DNA from: an uncultured Ruminococcus sp.
Lineage (GTDB): Bacteria; Bacillota; Clostridia; Oscillospirales; Ruminococcaceae
Assembly: GCA_902780695.1 (NCBI GenBank)
Contig: CACZGM010000018.1
Coordinates: 1 to 64,000 of the forward strand
Direction: 5' to 3'
Length of the DNA stretch: 64,000 bases
Below are positions 15,870 through 23,352 of this stretch, piece after piece. Made by a program: the position numbers and the translations under genes. How positions within the stretch are numbered: the first letter of the stretch is position 1; every line of letters begins with the position of its first letter. The notes under the pieces are model-generated. The model saw only the letters and a program-made list of their open reading frames with translations. It searched no databases and was not told where the DNA came from.

Positions 15870-16322
15870 TTAATCATCGCTGATATATGATCTGATCGTT
15901 CTGGAGCATTTTGAACATCTATACGTCTGATATGCATATTGTAACTGCCGGTCGTATTCAATTCCCCCCACTTTTTCCGTATAAGAGTGATGACCGTTAT
16001 TGGGGGGACAGTAGTCGTCCGCTGTTGAGTAATAAGAGTAACTGAAGCAGCAGCCGATATCATGACCGTCCGGAGCTTCATAGCTGCTTCCGTAAAAGCC
16101 GTTTCCGCCCGCAACGTCGTCAAGCTCTTCGTCATCGAGCTTTGTGAGTTTCTCTGCCCGGTCGAGAGCTTCATCTGTAATTTCGTAGCCGAGTTCCGCC
16201 ATTGACTGTATAAAATCTGCTCTGCTGCCTGTTCTGCGGTATTCATTGTCCGCAGCCGCGATCTTTTCCTCAAGCTCCTTGTCTGATCGTGCGTCGTTTT
16301 TCAGCTGTTTAATATCTTTCAT
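15870..16322 (-). CDS. Nif11-type leader peptide protein (possible RiPP precursor), orphan
   Basis: 150 residues. The N-terminal 73 residues follow the Nif11-like leader pattern (LKNDARSDKELEEKIAAA ... FIQSMAELGYEITDEALDRAE) and end in LDDEELDDVAGG, the double-glycine site typical of leader cleavage. The presumed core after the GG is about 77 residues, rich in Tyr, Ser, Gly and Cys (CC, DDYC, and CSKC near the end). Families with this leader are substrates of modifying enzymes and peptidase-containing ABC exporters, but none is present in this window. The ATG has AAGGAGGG 8 bases upstream. Alternatively the CxxC motifs may simply bind zinc. Confidence 0.7.
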   Translation of the reverse strand: MKDIKQLKNDARSDKELEEKIAAADNEYRRTGSRADFIQSMAELGYEITDEALDRAEKLTKLDDEELDDVAGGNGFYGSSYEAPDGHDIGCCFSYSYYSTADDYCPPNNGHHSYTEKVGGIEYDRQLQYAYQTYRCSKCSRTIRSYISDD

Positions 16323-16422
16323 TCCGATATCCCTCCTTGAACATTATCATTGTCTTACATCTGAACGTTGTCTGTTCCGGTTTCCGTAGACGCGGCGTAT
16401 GCCTTTATGCCCTTGTTATTAT

Positions 16423-16452
16423 AATATACCATAAATGCTTGTGGTTTGTCAA
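16423..16452 (-). promoter_or_regulatory. Promoter of the Nif11-leader gene
   Basis: Minus strand TTGACA (16447-16452), 18-base spacer, TATATT (16423-16428). It leaves a leader of about 90 bases before the ATG at 16322. Confidence 0.65.
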
Positions 16453-16512
16453 CGATATTGTGAATAATTACAATGCCTGTGGCGGGGTATTGAAATGTGC
16501 CGGGAGTTTTTA

Positions 16513-16541
16513 TTGACAATTACACACGAATATGCTATAAT
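16513..16541 (+). promoter_or_regulatory. Consensus promoter of the lipoprotein-glyQS operon
   Basis: TTGACA (16513-16518), 17-base spacer, TATAAT (16536-16541); all twelve bases are consensus. Confidence 0.8.
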
Positions 16542-16572
16542 ACACTATATATTATAAAGCAGGGAGACCGAA

Positions 16573-17106
16573 ATGAGAAAAAGAAACAATATAATAGTGT
16601 TATCACTTATTCTTGCAGCAATGATAGCCTCCGGCTGCGGCGGCGCACAGCCTTCCGCTTCACCGGCAGTAACAACAGCTGCAGGCGCTGAGGTGCGCGT
16701 TGCTGCCGACGGCAAGGAATACCTCGAAACGCTGAAAAAGGTCTTCCACGAATACGCGGAAAGCAGCTTTCCTTTTACCGACCACCTTGAAGCGAAGGAT
16801 TTTGATGCGGCGAAGAAAGATCTTGACAATATGGAAGCCGCTTTAAGCAAGGTTGAGAACATCACTCCGCCGGAACAGTATGCCGATCAGCAGAAAAAGA
16901 TCGTTGATTCGCTGAAATCCGAGCGCGAGTATCTTAGCAACTGCCGGAAATTCATGGGCTACTGTGAAAAGGGAGAAAACGATCTTACGGCAGCGGACGC
17001 AGAAGAAGTGCATAAGCTCAACAAGGCGCTCGAAGAAGCTCCCGCCGATTTCTCAAACACATATATTGAAGTATTCAGAGCAGTAAAAGCTGATATAGAC
17101 AAATAA
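16573..17106 (+). CDS. Small helical lipoprotein of unknown function
   Basis: 177 residues. Residues 1-21 are a signal peptide with a lipobox ending in Cys (ILAAMIASGC), so it should be anchored outside the membrane after diacylglyceryl transfer. A low-complexity linker (SASPAVTTAAGAEV) precedes an all-helical domain from residue 45 with regularly spaced charged residues and ITPPEQYADQQKKIVDSLKSE, as in small lipoproteins of unassigned role. The ATG has AGGGAG 6 bases upstream. It lies only 18 bases before glyQS and must share its transcript, an arrangement without obvious functional logic. Confidence 0.75.
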   Translation: MRKRNNIIVLSLILAAMIASGCGGAQPSASPAVTTAAGAEVRVAADGKEYLETLKKVFHEYAESSFPFTDHLEAKDFDAAKKDLDNMEAALSKVENITPPEQYADQQKKIVDSLKSEREYLSNCRKFMGYCEKGENDLTAADAEEVHKLNKALEEAPADFSNTYIEVFRAVKADIDK

Positions 17107-17124
17107 ACGAAAGGAAGCAACAAA

Positions 17125-18501
17125 ATGCAGAACACAGAAAAAACAATGGACAAGCTCGTCGCTCTCTGTAAGGGACGCGGCTTTATCTACCCCGGAAGCG
17201 AGATCTACGGCGGTCTTGCCAATACATGGGACTACGGCCCGCTCGGTGTTGAGCTGAAAAACAACATCAAGCGCGCGTGGACGAAGAAGTTCGTGCAGGA
17301 GAACAAGTACAATGTAGGACTTGACAGCGCGATACTCATGAATCCGCAGACATGGGTGGCTTCCGGTCACATCGGCGGTTTCTCCGATCCGCTCATGGAC
17401 TGCAAGGAGTGCAAGACACGTCACAGAGCCGACAATCTTATCGAGGATTTCGACGGCACCAATGTTGCCGGCTGGACAAACGAGCAGATGATGAACTATA
17501 TCCGCGACAAGGGTATCACCTGCCCGAACTGCGGAAAGGCGAATTTCACCGATATCAGACAGTTCAACCTTATGTTCAAGACATTCCAGGGCGTTACCGA
17601 GGACAGCAAGTCCGAGCTTTATCTGCGTCCCGAGACCGCGCAGGGTATTTTCGTAAACTTCGCTAATGTACAGCGCACCACGAGAAAGAAGATCCCGTTC
17701 GGCGTGGGTCAGGTCGGCAAGTCTTTCAGAAACGAGATCACCCCCGGCAACTTCATCTTCCGTGTTCGTGAATTCGAGCAGATGGAGCTTGAATTCTTCT
17801 GCAAGCCCGGCACCGATCTTGACTGGTTCCATTACTGGAAGGATTTCTGCAAGAACTGGCTCCTCTCCCTCGGCATCAAGGAAGAGAACCTGCGTCTGCG
17901 CGACCACAGCCCGGAGGAACTCTGCTTCTATTCAAAGGCTACCACGGACTTCGAGTATATGTTCCCGTTCGGCTGGGGCGAGCTCTGGGGAGTTGCGGAC
18001 AGAACCGACTACGACCTCACACAGCATATCAAGACCAGCGGTCAGAAGCTCGAATACTTCGACCCCGAGACAAACGAGAAGTATGTGCCTTATGTTATCG
18101 AGCCGTCGCTCGGCGTAGAGCGTCTGTTCCTTGCGCTTGTTACGGAAGCGTATGATGAGGAGAAGCTCGAAGACGGCACTACAAGAAATGTAATGCACTT
18201 CCACCCGTTCCTTGCTCCGTTCAAGGCCGCGGTTCTCCCGCTTTCAAAGAAGCTCGCGGAACCCGCGCAGGCTATCGCGGACGAGCTCTGCAAATACTTC
18301 CCCGTTGATTATGACGACGCGGGTGCTATCGGCAAGCGCTACCGCCGTGAGGACGAGATCGGAACTCCGTTCTGCGTGACCTACGATTTCGACAGCGAGA
18401 CCGACAAGTGCGTCACCGTCCGTGAGCGCGACTCCATGCAGCAGGTAAGAATACCGATCGACGAAGTAAGAAGCTATATAGAAGAGAGAATATTCTTCTG
18501 A
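17125..18501 (+). CDS. glyQS: Glycyl-tRNA synthetase, dimeric type
   Basis: 458 residues, class II alpha2-type GlyRS. Recognisable are the N-terminal [27 protein letters not shown], motif 2 ([25 protein letters not shown]), motif 3 ([13 protein letters not shown]) and the C-terminal anticodon-binding domain ([13 protein letters not shown]...). Four Cys residues in CKECKTRH and CPNCGKANF probably bind zinc. It charges tRNA(Gly). The ATG has GAAAGGAAGC upstream. No T-box leader lies upstream; the gene depends on the promoter at 16513. Confidence 0.95.
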   Translation: MQNTEKTMDKLVALCKGRGFIYPGSEIYGGLANTWDYGPLGVELKNNIKRAWTKKFVQENKYNVGLDSAILMNPQTWVASGHIGGFSDPLMDCKECKTRHRADNLIEDFDGTNVAGWTNEQMMNYIRDKGITCPNCGKANFTDIRQFNLMFKTFQGVTEDSKSELYLRPETAQGIFVNFANVQRTTRKKIPFGVGQVGKSFRNEITPGNFIFRVREFEQMELEFFCKPGTDLDWFHYWKDFCKNWLLSLGIKEENLRLRDHSPEELCFYSKATTDFEYMFPFGWGELWGVADRTDYDLTQHIKTSGQKLEYFDPETNEKYVPYVIEPSLGVERLFLALVTEAYDEEKLEDGTTRNVMHFHPFLAPFKAAVLPLSKKLAEPAQAIADELCKYFPVDYDDAGAIGKRYRREDEIGTPFCVTYDFDSETDKCVTVRERDSMQQVRIPIDEVRSYIEERIFF

Positions 18502-18650
18502 GAGACTTTCAGAGATTTTCAGAGAAGGGGCTCTGCCCCTGTGACCCCGCAAGCCCCCTTTGGAAAAGTGGGCTTGACACCCCAAACAAATGCAGTATTA
18601 CAGAGTGTACAGCTATTGGTCGCTCTGTGACTCCAAATAAATATCAGAGT
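18502..18650. repeat. Degenerate copy of the GGGGCTCTGCCCC / CCCCCTTT repeat
   Basis: GAGAAGGGGCTCTGCCCCTGTGACC... then AAGCCCCCTTTGG and TGGGCTTGAC, AATGCAGTATTACAGAGT. It is the same module order as the inverted copy at 59935-60110. No gene is present. Confidence 0.65.
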
Positions 18651-18658
18651 ACAGAAAA

Positions 18659-18687
18659 AGCGAGTAGGTTTTCCTGCTCGCTTTTTT
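18659..18687. terminator. Bidirectional terminator between glyQS and the deacetylase gene
   Basis: Ten-bp stem AGCGAGTAGG/CCTGCTCGCT (18659-18668 with 18673-18682), AAAAA before and TTTTTT after, so it serves both converging genes. The deacetylase stop codon is at 18691. Confidence 0.85.
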
Positions 18688-18690
18688 CTG

Positions 18691-19764
18691 TTATATTTCT
18701 GCACCGACAGTGTAGCCTTTTTCACGCCAATAGTCGATCAGCTCGCCGAGGATATCCGCATTTGTCTGCGAGACTGCGTGCAGCAGATATATCCCGCTGT
18801 GGGTGGAGTCTTCGATCTTTGCGAGAGCCTCCGCCGGGTCGGTATGCTTGTTTGCGTCCCAGTCCGCATACGCAAACGACCAGAACAGGCTTGTATAGCC
18901 GAGACCGTGTACATCATCGAGAGTTCGTTCGGAGAACTCGCCTTTCGGGAAGCGGAACAGCGTCATTTCATACCCGAATTCGTCCTTGACATATTGGTGC
19001 AGCTTCGTGACTTCCGACCACACTTCCTTCTGCGTGATCTCCGGCATTGACGGGTGCGACCATGTGTGATTGCCGACGGTGTGTCCCTCGTCGATCATAC
19101 GGCGGACAAGCTCCGGCGCGGACTTGCAGTAATCGTATGTTACGAAGAAAACAGCTTTTACGTTCTTTTCTTTCAGCGTGTCAAGTATCGCCGCAGTGTA
19201 CCCGTTCTCATAGCCCTCGTCAAAGGTAAGGCAGACGGTGCCGTCCGGGGCAAGGAACCTCCCGCCGAGCGGAGCATACTTCTCCTCGGCTTTTACCGCG
19301 TCAACGGGACGGTTTGAACTGTCGCGCTCCCTGCCGAGTCCCCAGCATATCTTTTTATCCGAAAGAGCCGTGCTTCTGATGTAAGACGAGGCGAAAGCCG
19401 CCTCGTCGGAAGTTATTTTCCCGTCCTTGCCGCTGTCGCTCGTTACGATGCCGTCGTCGGTGACATCACCGGGGCGGAGATCCTCATCGCCCTCGCTCAC
19501 CCTGTCGCTGCCGGACTCGAACGGGTCGGCTTCGGGAGCGGCACTTTCGCCGCGTTCGGCATTGTCGTCCGTGACCATACCGTCTCTGCCCGCTTCATAC
19601 TCGCCGTCGTCCGTATCTGATGTGACCGGCGTTGTCGATGTCACGGAAGTGCCGGAGGTACCGTTTGTGCTCCCGGTAGAATTATCCTTCTTATCTGCGC
19701 AGCCCGCGAGTGCGAACATCACGGCAAGCAGGGCGCAGACAAGCATAGCTGTCTTTATCTTCAT
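18691..19764 (-). CDS. PdaA-like polysaccharide deacetylase lipoprotein
   Basis: 357 residues. A lipoprotein signal (lipobox LAGC, Cys22) is followed by a 100-residue Ser/Thr/Asp/Gly-rich linker and a NodB-type domain from about residue 155. Motif 1 is TFDEGYENGYT and motif 2 HTWSHPSM; FRFPKGEFSERTL and FWSFAYADWD match PdaA, the Bacillus enzyme that deacetylates muramic acid during delta-lactam formation in spore cortex, better than general chitin deacetylases. Anchorage as a lipoprotein differs from Bacillus PdaA. It acts outside the membrane on peptidoglycan. The start has AAAGGAAATG upstream. Substrate is inferred from motif similarity. Confidence 0.85.
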   Translation of the reverse strand: MKIKTAMLVCALLAVMFALAGCADKKDNSTGSTNGTSGTSVTSTTPVTSDTDDGEYEAGRDGMVTDDNAERGESAAPEADPFESGSDRVSEGDEDLRPGDVTDDGIVTSDSGKDGKITSDEAAFASSYIRSTALSDKKICWGLGRERDSSNRPVDAVKAEEKYAPLGGRFLAPDGTVCLTFDEGYENGYTAAILDTLKEKNVKAVFFVTYDYCKSAPELVRRMIDEGHTVGNHTWSHPSMPEITQKEVWSEVTKLHQYVKDEFGYEMTLFRFPKGEFSERTLDDVHGLGYTSLFWSFAYADWDANKHTDPAEALAKIEDSTHSGIYLLHAVSQTNADILGELIDYWREKGYTVGAEI

Positions 19765-19848
19765 GATATATCATTTCCTTTCAATCGCCTGATTGTGCAT
19801 TTCTCAATGCGTTGATAGTATCTCCGTTTTTTCTCCGGATATACAAAA

Positions 19849-19879
19849 ACAGCCTGATGTGAAATTCACATCAGGCTGT
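19849..19879. terminator. Terminator of the yajC transcript
   Basis: A 15-bp perfect palindrome (19849-19863 with 19865-19879). On the minus strand it is followed by TTTTTGTAT. It also has a CATATTTTT exit on plus. Confidence 0.8.
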
Positions 19880-19899
19880 CATATTTTTGCGCAGAGCCT

Positions 19900-20010
19900 G
19901 CGCCCGCAATGCGCAGCGATATTTTTCTTCCTGCGGGTGCGATCGGAATTATTGCCAGACCTACTACATTTCAACCGGCAGATGCCGATAGCGGTATGCT
20001 CTGAGATCTC
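19900..20010. repeat. Divergent dispersed repeat copy
   Basis: AATGCGCAGCGATATTTTTCTTC and GCGGGTGCG match 48247-48284; ATTGCCAGACCTACTACATTTCA and ATGCTCTGAGAT match the GCCAACCCCACTGC repeat. The repeat lies between the terminator and the yajC stop codon. Confidence 0.55.
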
Positions 20011-20022
20011 TGAAAGTCTTTC

Positions 20023-20385
20023 TTATTTCTTGATCGTAACGGTCTCTACGTCGTCGTGAGCGGTACGGTTTTCTGCGATAGCGGTCTTGAGTACGCGGAT
20101 ACGGTTTCTGTCGCTTCCGGTCTCGACAACTACGGTCTCTTCCTGAATGCTGAGCACTCTGCCGATTATGCCGCCTATTGTTACGACCTCATCTGCGACC
20201 TGTAAGTTTTCGCGCATATCCTTTTCCTTCTTTGCGCGCTTCTTTTCGGGTCTGATAAGCAGAAAATAGAATAAAACCAGCATACCCGCAAGCGGTAAAA
20301 CGCTGAAAAGTATTGATGTCCAGCCCATCTGTTGTGTGGGGTCTGCGGTAGTTGCCGCCATTAATCTGATAAATTCAAAATCCAT
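20023..20385 (-). CDS. yajC: Preprotein translocase accessory subunit YajC
   Basis: 120 residues. One transmembrane helix (about residues 22-46), then the diagnostic PEKKRAKKEKDMRENLQVADEVVTIGGIIGRVLSI. YajC associates with SecDF-YidC and the Sec translocon; it is not essential in characterised bacteria. The ATG has AAAGGAC 7 bases upstream. It is expressed alone from the promoter at 20426-20454. The secD/secF genes usually found next to it are not in the window. Confidence 0.92.
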   Translation of the reverse strand: MDFEFIRLMAATTADPTQQMGWTSILFSVLPLAGMLVLFYFLLIRPEKKRAKKEKDMRENLQVADEVVTIGGIIGRVLSIQEETVVVETGSDRNRIRVLKTAIAENRTAHDDVETVTIKK

Positions 20386-20425
20386 AACTTATGTCCTTTC
20401 TTTTGCTGATTTTTGCATACGATTT

Positions 20426-20454
20426 ATTATACTATATTTTCCGTTAAAATGCAA
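20426..20454 (-). promoter_or_regulatory. yajC promoter
   Basis: Minus strand TTGCAT (20449-20454), 17-base spacer, TATAAT (20426-20431). Confidence 0.7.
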
Positions 20455-20532
20455 GCATTTATTGAAGAAAATTTATGACTCTCCCGCACGTCGGCAGGGG
20501 AGTCATACAGAAAATTACAGATTGCACAGCAT

Positions 20533-21768
20533 CTACCTGATAATATAGCTTTCATATCCGAGCTCACCGAGAGCTTCAGCTATCTTCTGCTTCTCGGAAT
20601 CGTCGAAACCGGAGCCGTCTATGACCGGGACAATATCAAGCCCGAAGGTCTTTTTGGCTGCGAGAGAGAGCGTTGTTTCGAGCAGGAGCCTTGCATCTGC
20701 GGGATAACCGAGCTCCGTCGGCAGATCGTCGCGGCTTATAACCAGCGCGATGCTGTTGTCGTGCAGCAGAGTTATATCGTTCAGCACTTCTGCGGTTCTG
20801 CCGTAGGTCTCACCGATAACGTCGGAAGCCTTCATCTCTATCATCGTTCCCGCCTTTACAACATTGCTCAGCATTCTGTATCTGTCGGGAGCGAAGAATT
20901 TCGCGGGGATCCATTCCGTGTCATAGGGCTGGAAATCCGGGAACATGACGCAAGAAAGCAGTATATTTTCAAATCCCGCTTCCGTAAGCTCGGCGGTGAT
21001 CTTTGCGAAATACTCGCGCAGAGCATCGCTCTCGGGATTTGCCCAGCGGCGCTTTCCCGCTTCGAGCCATGAAACGGAGGGTGTGTCCATGCACTTGTAG
21101 CTCATATCCGTGAGCAGGGCGCAGCCTTCCTCGTCACGCAGCACGGCTATCTCCGCTATCGGTATCAGCGAATTTTCGGCAAATACCGACATTATCTCAT
21201 CGAGCGTCATTGTGCCGGTCACGAGATCGCTGCCTGCCGCTTCCGGGACGGAGGTGCGGTATCTTAAATTGCCGTTTTCGTCCTTGAGCTGTATGGCCGC
21301 GGAATTGCAGCCGCCCGCTTTAACCTTTGCAAGCACAGCCGACAGCGACGCGCGGTTGTCGAGCGCGGAAGCCGGAAGCTCCGCAGAGATCAGGGTCCCG
21401 TCGCTTACAGGAATAAGCGGCGCAGTTGTCTGCTCGGGCGCTGCCGTTACCGCCTCGGTGACGGCTTCTTCGACTGCCGCCTCTTCCGCGATATCGGTCT
21501 CCGCGGCAACATCGCCCGTCCTCTTCGGTTCCTCCTGCCTCTGCATATAAGAAGCGGCGGGAGTCCATTCCGACTGCGTATTCCCGGTGCCGATTCCTCC
21601 GAGGTAGTCAAGAAGCGGCTTGCCTATGCAAAAGCCGAGGAAAGCTATCGCGGAAGCCGAAACTATCAGGACGACAGTTCCGAACACCTTCTGACCGGCG
21701 GTCTTGCGTCTGCGGTAAAGGTTTTTTGTCCTTTTTATTTTTCTGCCGTAATGTTTACGCTTTTCCAA
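20533..21768 (-). CDS. Membrane-anchored putative glycoside hydrolase (DUF4015-like)
   Basis: 411 residues. A very basic N-terminal tail (KRKHYGRKIKRTKNLYRRRK), a single transmembrane helix (about residues 30-52), an acidic Ala/Glu/Thr-rich linker to about residue 125, then a domain resembling the DUF4015 putative glycoside-hydrolase barrel (LDNRASLSAVLAKVKAGGCNSAAIQLKDENGNLRY, ENSLIPIAEIAVLRDEE, TEAGFENILLSCVMFP). The domain should face outward. Start is TTG (21768) with AAAGGAG about 10 bases upstream. It lies 36 bases after the RnfA-like gene, so it is probably the last gene of that operon. Enzyme activity is not established for the family. Confidence 0.7.
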   Translation of the reverse strand: MEKRKHYGRKIKRTKNLYRRRKTAGQKVFGTVVLIVSASAIAFLGFCIGKPLLDYLGGIGTGNTQSEWTPAASYMQRQEEPKRTGDVAAETDIAEEAAVEEAVTEAVTAAPEQTTAPLIPVSDGTLISAELPASALDNRASLSAVLAKVKAGGCNSAAIQLKDENGNLRYRTSVPEAAGSDLVTGTMTLDEIMSVFAENSLIPIAEIAVLRDEEGCALLTDMSYKCMDTPSVSWLEAGKRRWANPESDALREYFAKITAELTEAGFENILLSCVMFPDFQPYDTEWIPAKFFAPDRYRMLSNVVKAGTMIEMKASDVIGETYGRTAEVLNDITLLHDNSIALVISRDDLPTELGYPADARLLLETTLSLAAKKTFGLDIVPVIDGSGFDDSEKQKIAEALGELGYESYIIR

Positions 21769-21804
21769 AGCTGTTTTTCTCCTTTCGGAAATGCGGTGCT
21801 CCTG

Positions 21805-22401
21805 TTACAGAGCCGAGGTCGAATATCCCGTGAACGCGTAAAGCGCAAGGGACAGGATACCGACATATACTATCATAATGGGGTATCCCCGGAAAGCCGC
21901 GGGGATAAGCGGCGAGTTCAGTCTCGCGGAAGCCGCGTAGAGCAGATAAGCCGCCACAAGGAAGCCTATGCCTGTTCCGATGCCGTAGCCGAGATAGCCG
22001 AAGATATCATTTCCCTGCTGTGAGCAGAGGAAAAGAGCGCCTATCACAGAGCAGTTGAAAACGGACAGATGCACATATTTTTTCAGTGATTTGAACAGCT
22101 TCGGGAAAAATCTCCATATCACCACAAGTGTGACAATGTAGATCACTGCTATCGTCAGTACATACAGAAGCGGCATTATCACACGGTAATATCCGCTCTC
22201 TCCGAGCAGCGTGTCGAAAAGCCATATCAGCGGAGCCGAGACCGTGGTGACATAGGCGATAGCCGCCGCAAAGCCGAGAACGTGCTCCTTCTTACGCGAC
22301 GCGTACAGCAGCACATTCGCTCCGAGTGCGCGTTCAAGCACCATATTCTGCGCAAATATCGAGATAAGAGCCGCGGAGATCACATCAAGAAACGCTTCCA
22401 T
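21805..22401 (-). CDS. RnfA/NqrE-like membrane subunit lacking one iron-sulfur cysteine
   Basis: 198 residues, six predicted transmembrane helices, the size of RnfA. Landmarks align well with RnfA/NqrE: IFAQNMVL near the N-terminus (NqrE IFIENMAL) and PAAFRGYPIMIVYVGILSLALYAFTG at the end. In Rnf/NQR complexes, RnfA and RnfE each give two cysteines to a membrane 2Fe-2S cluster. Here the first site (LGxC in the family) reads LGAN, Asn29, while the second, FNCSVIG, keeps Cys117. The start overlaps the end of the RnfE-like gene by 17 bases with AAGGAGG upstream. Confidence 0.82.
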   Translation of the reverse strand: MEAFLDVISAALISIFAQNMVLERALGANVLLYASRKKEHVLGFAAAIAYVTTVSAPLIWLFDTLLGESGYYRVIMPLLYVLTIAVIYIVTLVVIWRFFPKLFKSLKKYVHLSVFNCSVIGALFLCSQQGNDIFGYLGYGIGTGIGFLVAAYLLYAASARLNSPLIPAAFRGYPIMIVYVGILSLALYAFTGYSTSAL

Positions 22402-23302
22402 TTTCCGTGTCCTCCTTCTCGCCGTTTTCGCCGCTGTCTGCCGGATCCGGTTCTTCCGCCGGCTCGCTGTTCGCGGTGTTATTCTCTATTTCCTGTCCCT
22501 CGTTTACTATCGCTTCAAAAGCGGCAAGAACGTCGCGGTTGCTGAGAAACTCCATTTCAAGCAGCTCGTTCTCGTTCTTCGCTTTTCCGGCAGCGGCTTT
22601 GTATATGCGTATCTTTTCGCTTCTTGCACGCTTGCCGACAAGGAATTCACCGATATCCTCGGCGTATTCCGCGAGCGAGTCCTCGTCGTCGGCGGCGTTC
22701 GCCCCGGCGCGTTTCTTGCTGCGGTTATATACCGCGCGGAAGAGTCCCGCGCCGATGCCGACGAAAAGAAATCCGCCGAACGTCGTTTCAAGAGCGGGTA
22801 TAGTGAACAGCACAGGCACCTCCGCGCCGCCTATGCGCCCGGAGGCGAGGAATTCACGCAGAATGCCCGATGCCGCGCAGGCAAGGTCAAATCCGACAAT
22901 GAACGCGAGTACGTCCTTTACCATATTTCCGTAGGGTTCGAGGTAAAATCTTGTTTCCGTCTTTGACAGGATAAGCGAGTTCGTGACGAGTATCGGGAGA
23001 TACACGCCCGCCGAAGTTATGACCTGTTCGCCGAAGATAAGTCCCGCGAGTATCGCCGCGGGGATATAGAACACCGCAGCCGCCACCGTGTAGAGCGTTA
23101 CGCGCACGGTATAGACTATCGTTCTCGGTATAAGGCGGCACAGCAGTATCGCCGCGAAGGAAACGACGGAGAACACAAAACACAGCGCCAGACTTTTCGC
23201 GAGCGTTGTTGCACAGGCTATGACCGGCGCTATCAGCATACCGCTCATAAAGACCATATTCTGTTTTATCAGACCGTCTCTGAGGTTTATCCTGTTTTCC
23301 AT
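22385..23302 (-). CDS. RnfE/NqrD-like membrane subunit lacking both iron-sulfur cysteines
   Basis: 305 residues: a six-helix RnfE/NqrD-like core (to about residue 190) plus an unusual 110-residue acidic cytoplasmic tail ending in poly-Glu/Asp sequence. The core retains PILVTNSLIL, TETRFYLEPYGNMVKDVLAF and the family helix pattern. At the two cluster positions, where RnfE/NqrD have LGxC and TNC, this protein has SGML (Leu23) and TNS (Ser109). It cannot supply cluster ligands as normal RnfE does. The ribosome site is weak (ACGGAT). It lies 50 bases after the RnfD-like gene. Confidence 0.8.
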   Translation of the reverse strand: MENRINLRDGLIKQNMVFMSGMLIAPVIACATTLAKSLALCFVFSVVSFAAILLCRLIPRTIVYTVRVTLYTVAAAVFYIPAAILAGLIFGEQVITSAGVYLPILVTNSLILSKTETRFYLEPYGNMVKDVLAFIVGFDLACAASGILREFLASGRIGGAEVPVLFTIPALETTFGGFLFVGIGAGLFRAVYNRSKKRAGANAADDEDSLAEYAEDIGEFLVGKRARSEKIRIYKAAAGKAKNENELLEMEFLSNRDVLAAFEAIVNEGQEIENNTANSEPAEEPDPADSGENGEKEDTENGSVS

Positions 23303-23352
23303 TAGTATATCCGTTTATGCCCGTTCTATTTGCGTGATGTGAATGACCGGCA

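Noticed and set aside
18519..18725. Short proline/arginine-rich frames in the repeat gaps (also around 8062-8598, 48377-48666 and 59706-59996)
   Set aside because: They arise from the GC hairpin repeats, recur in any orientation and have no ribosome sites or conserved starts.
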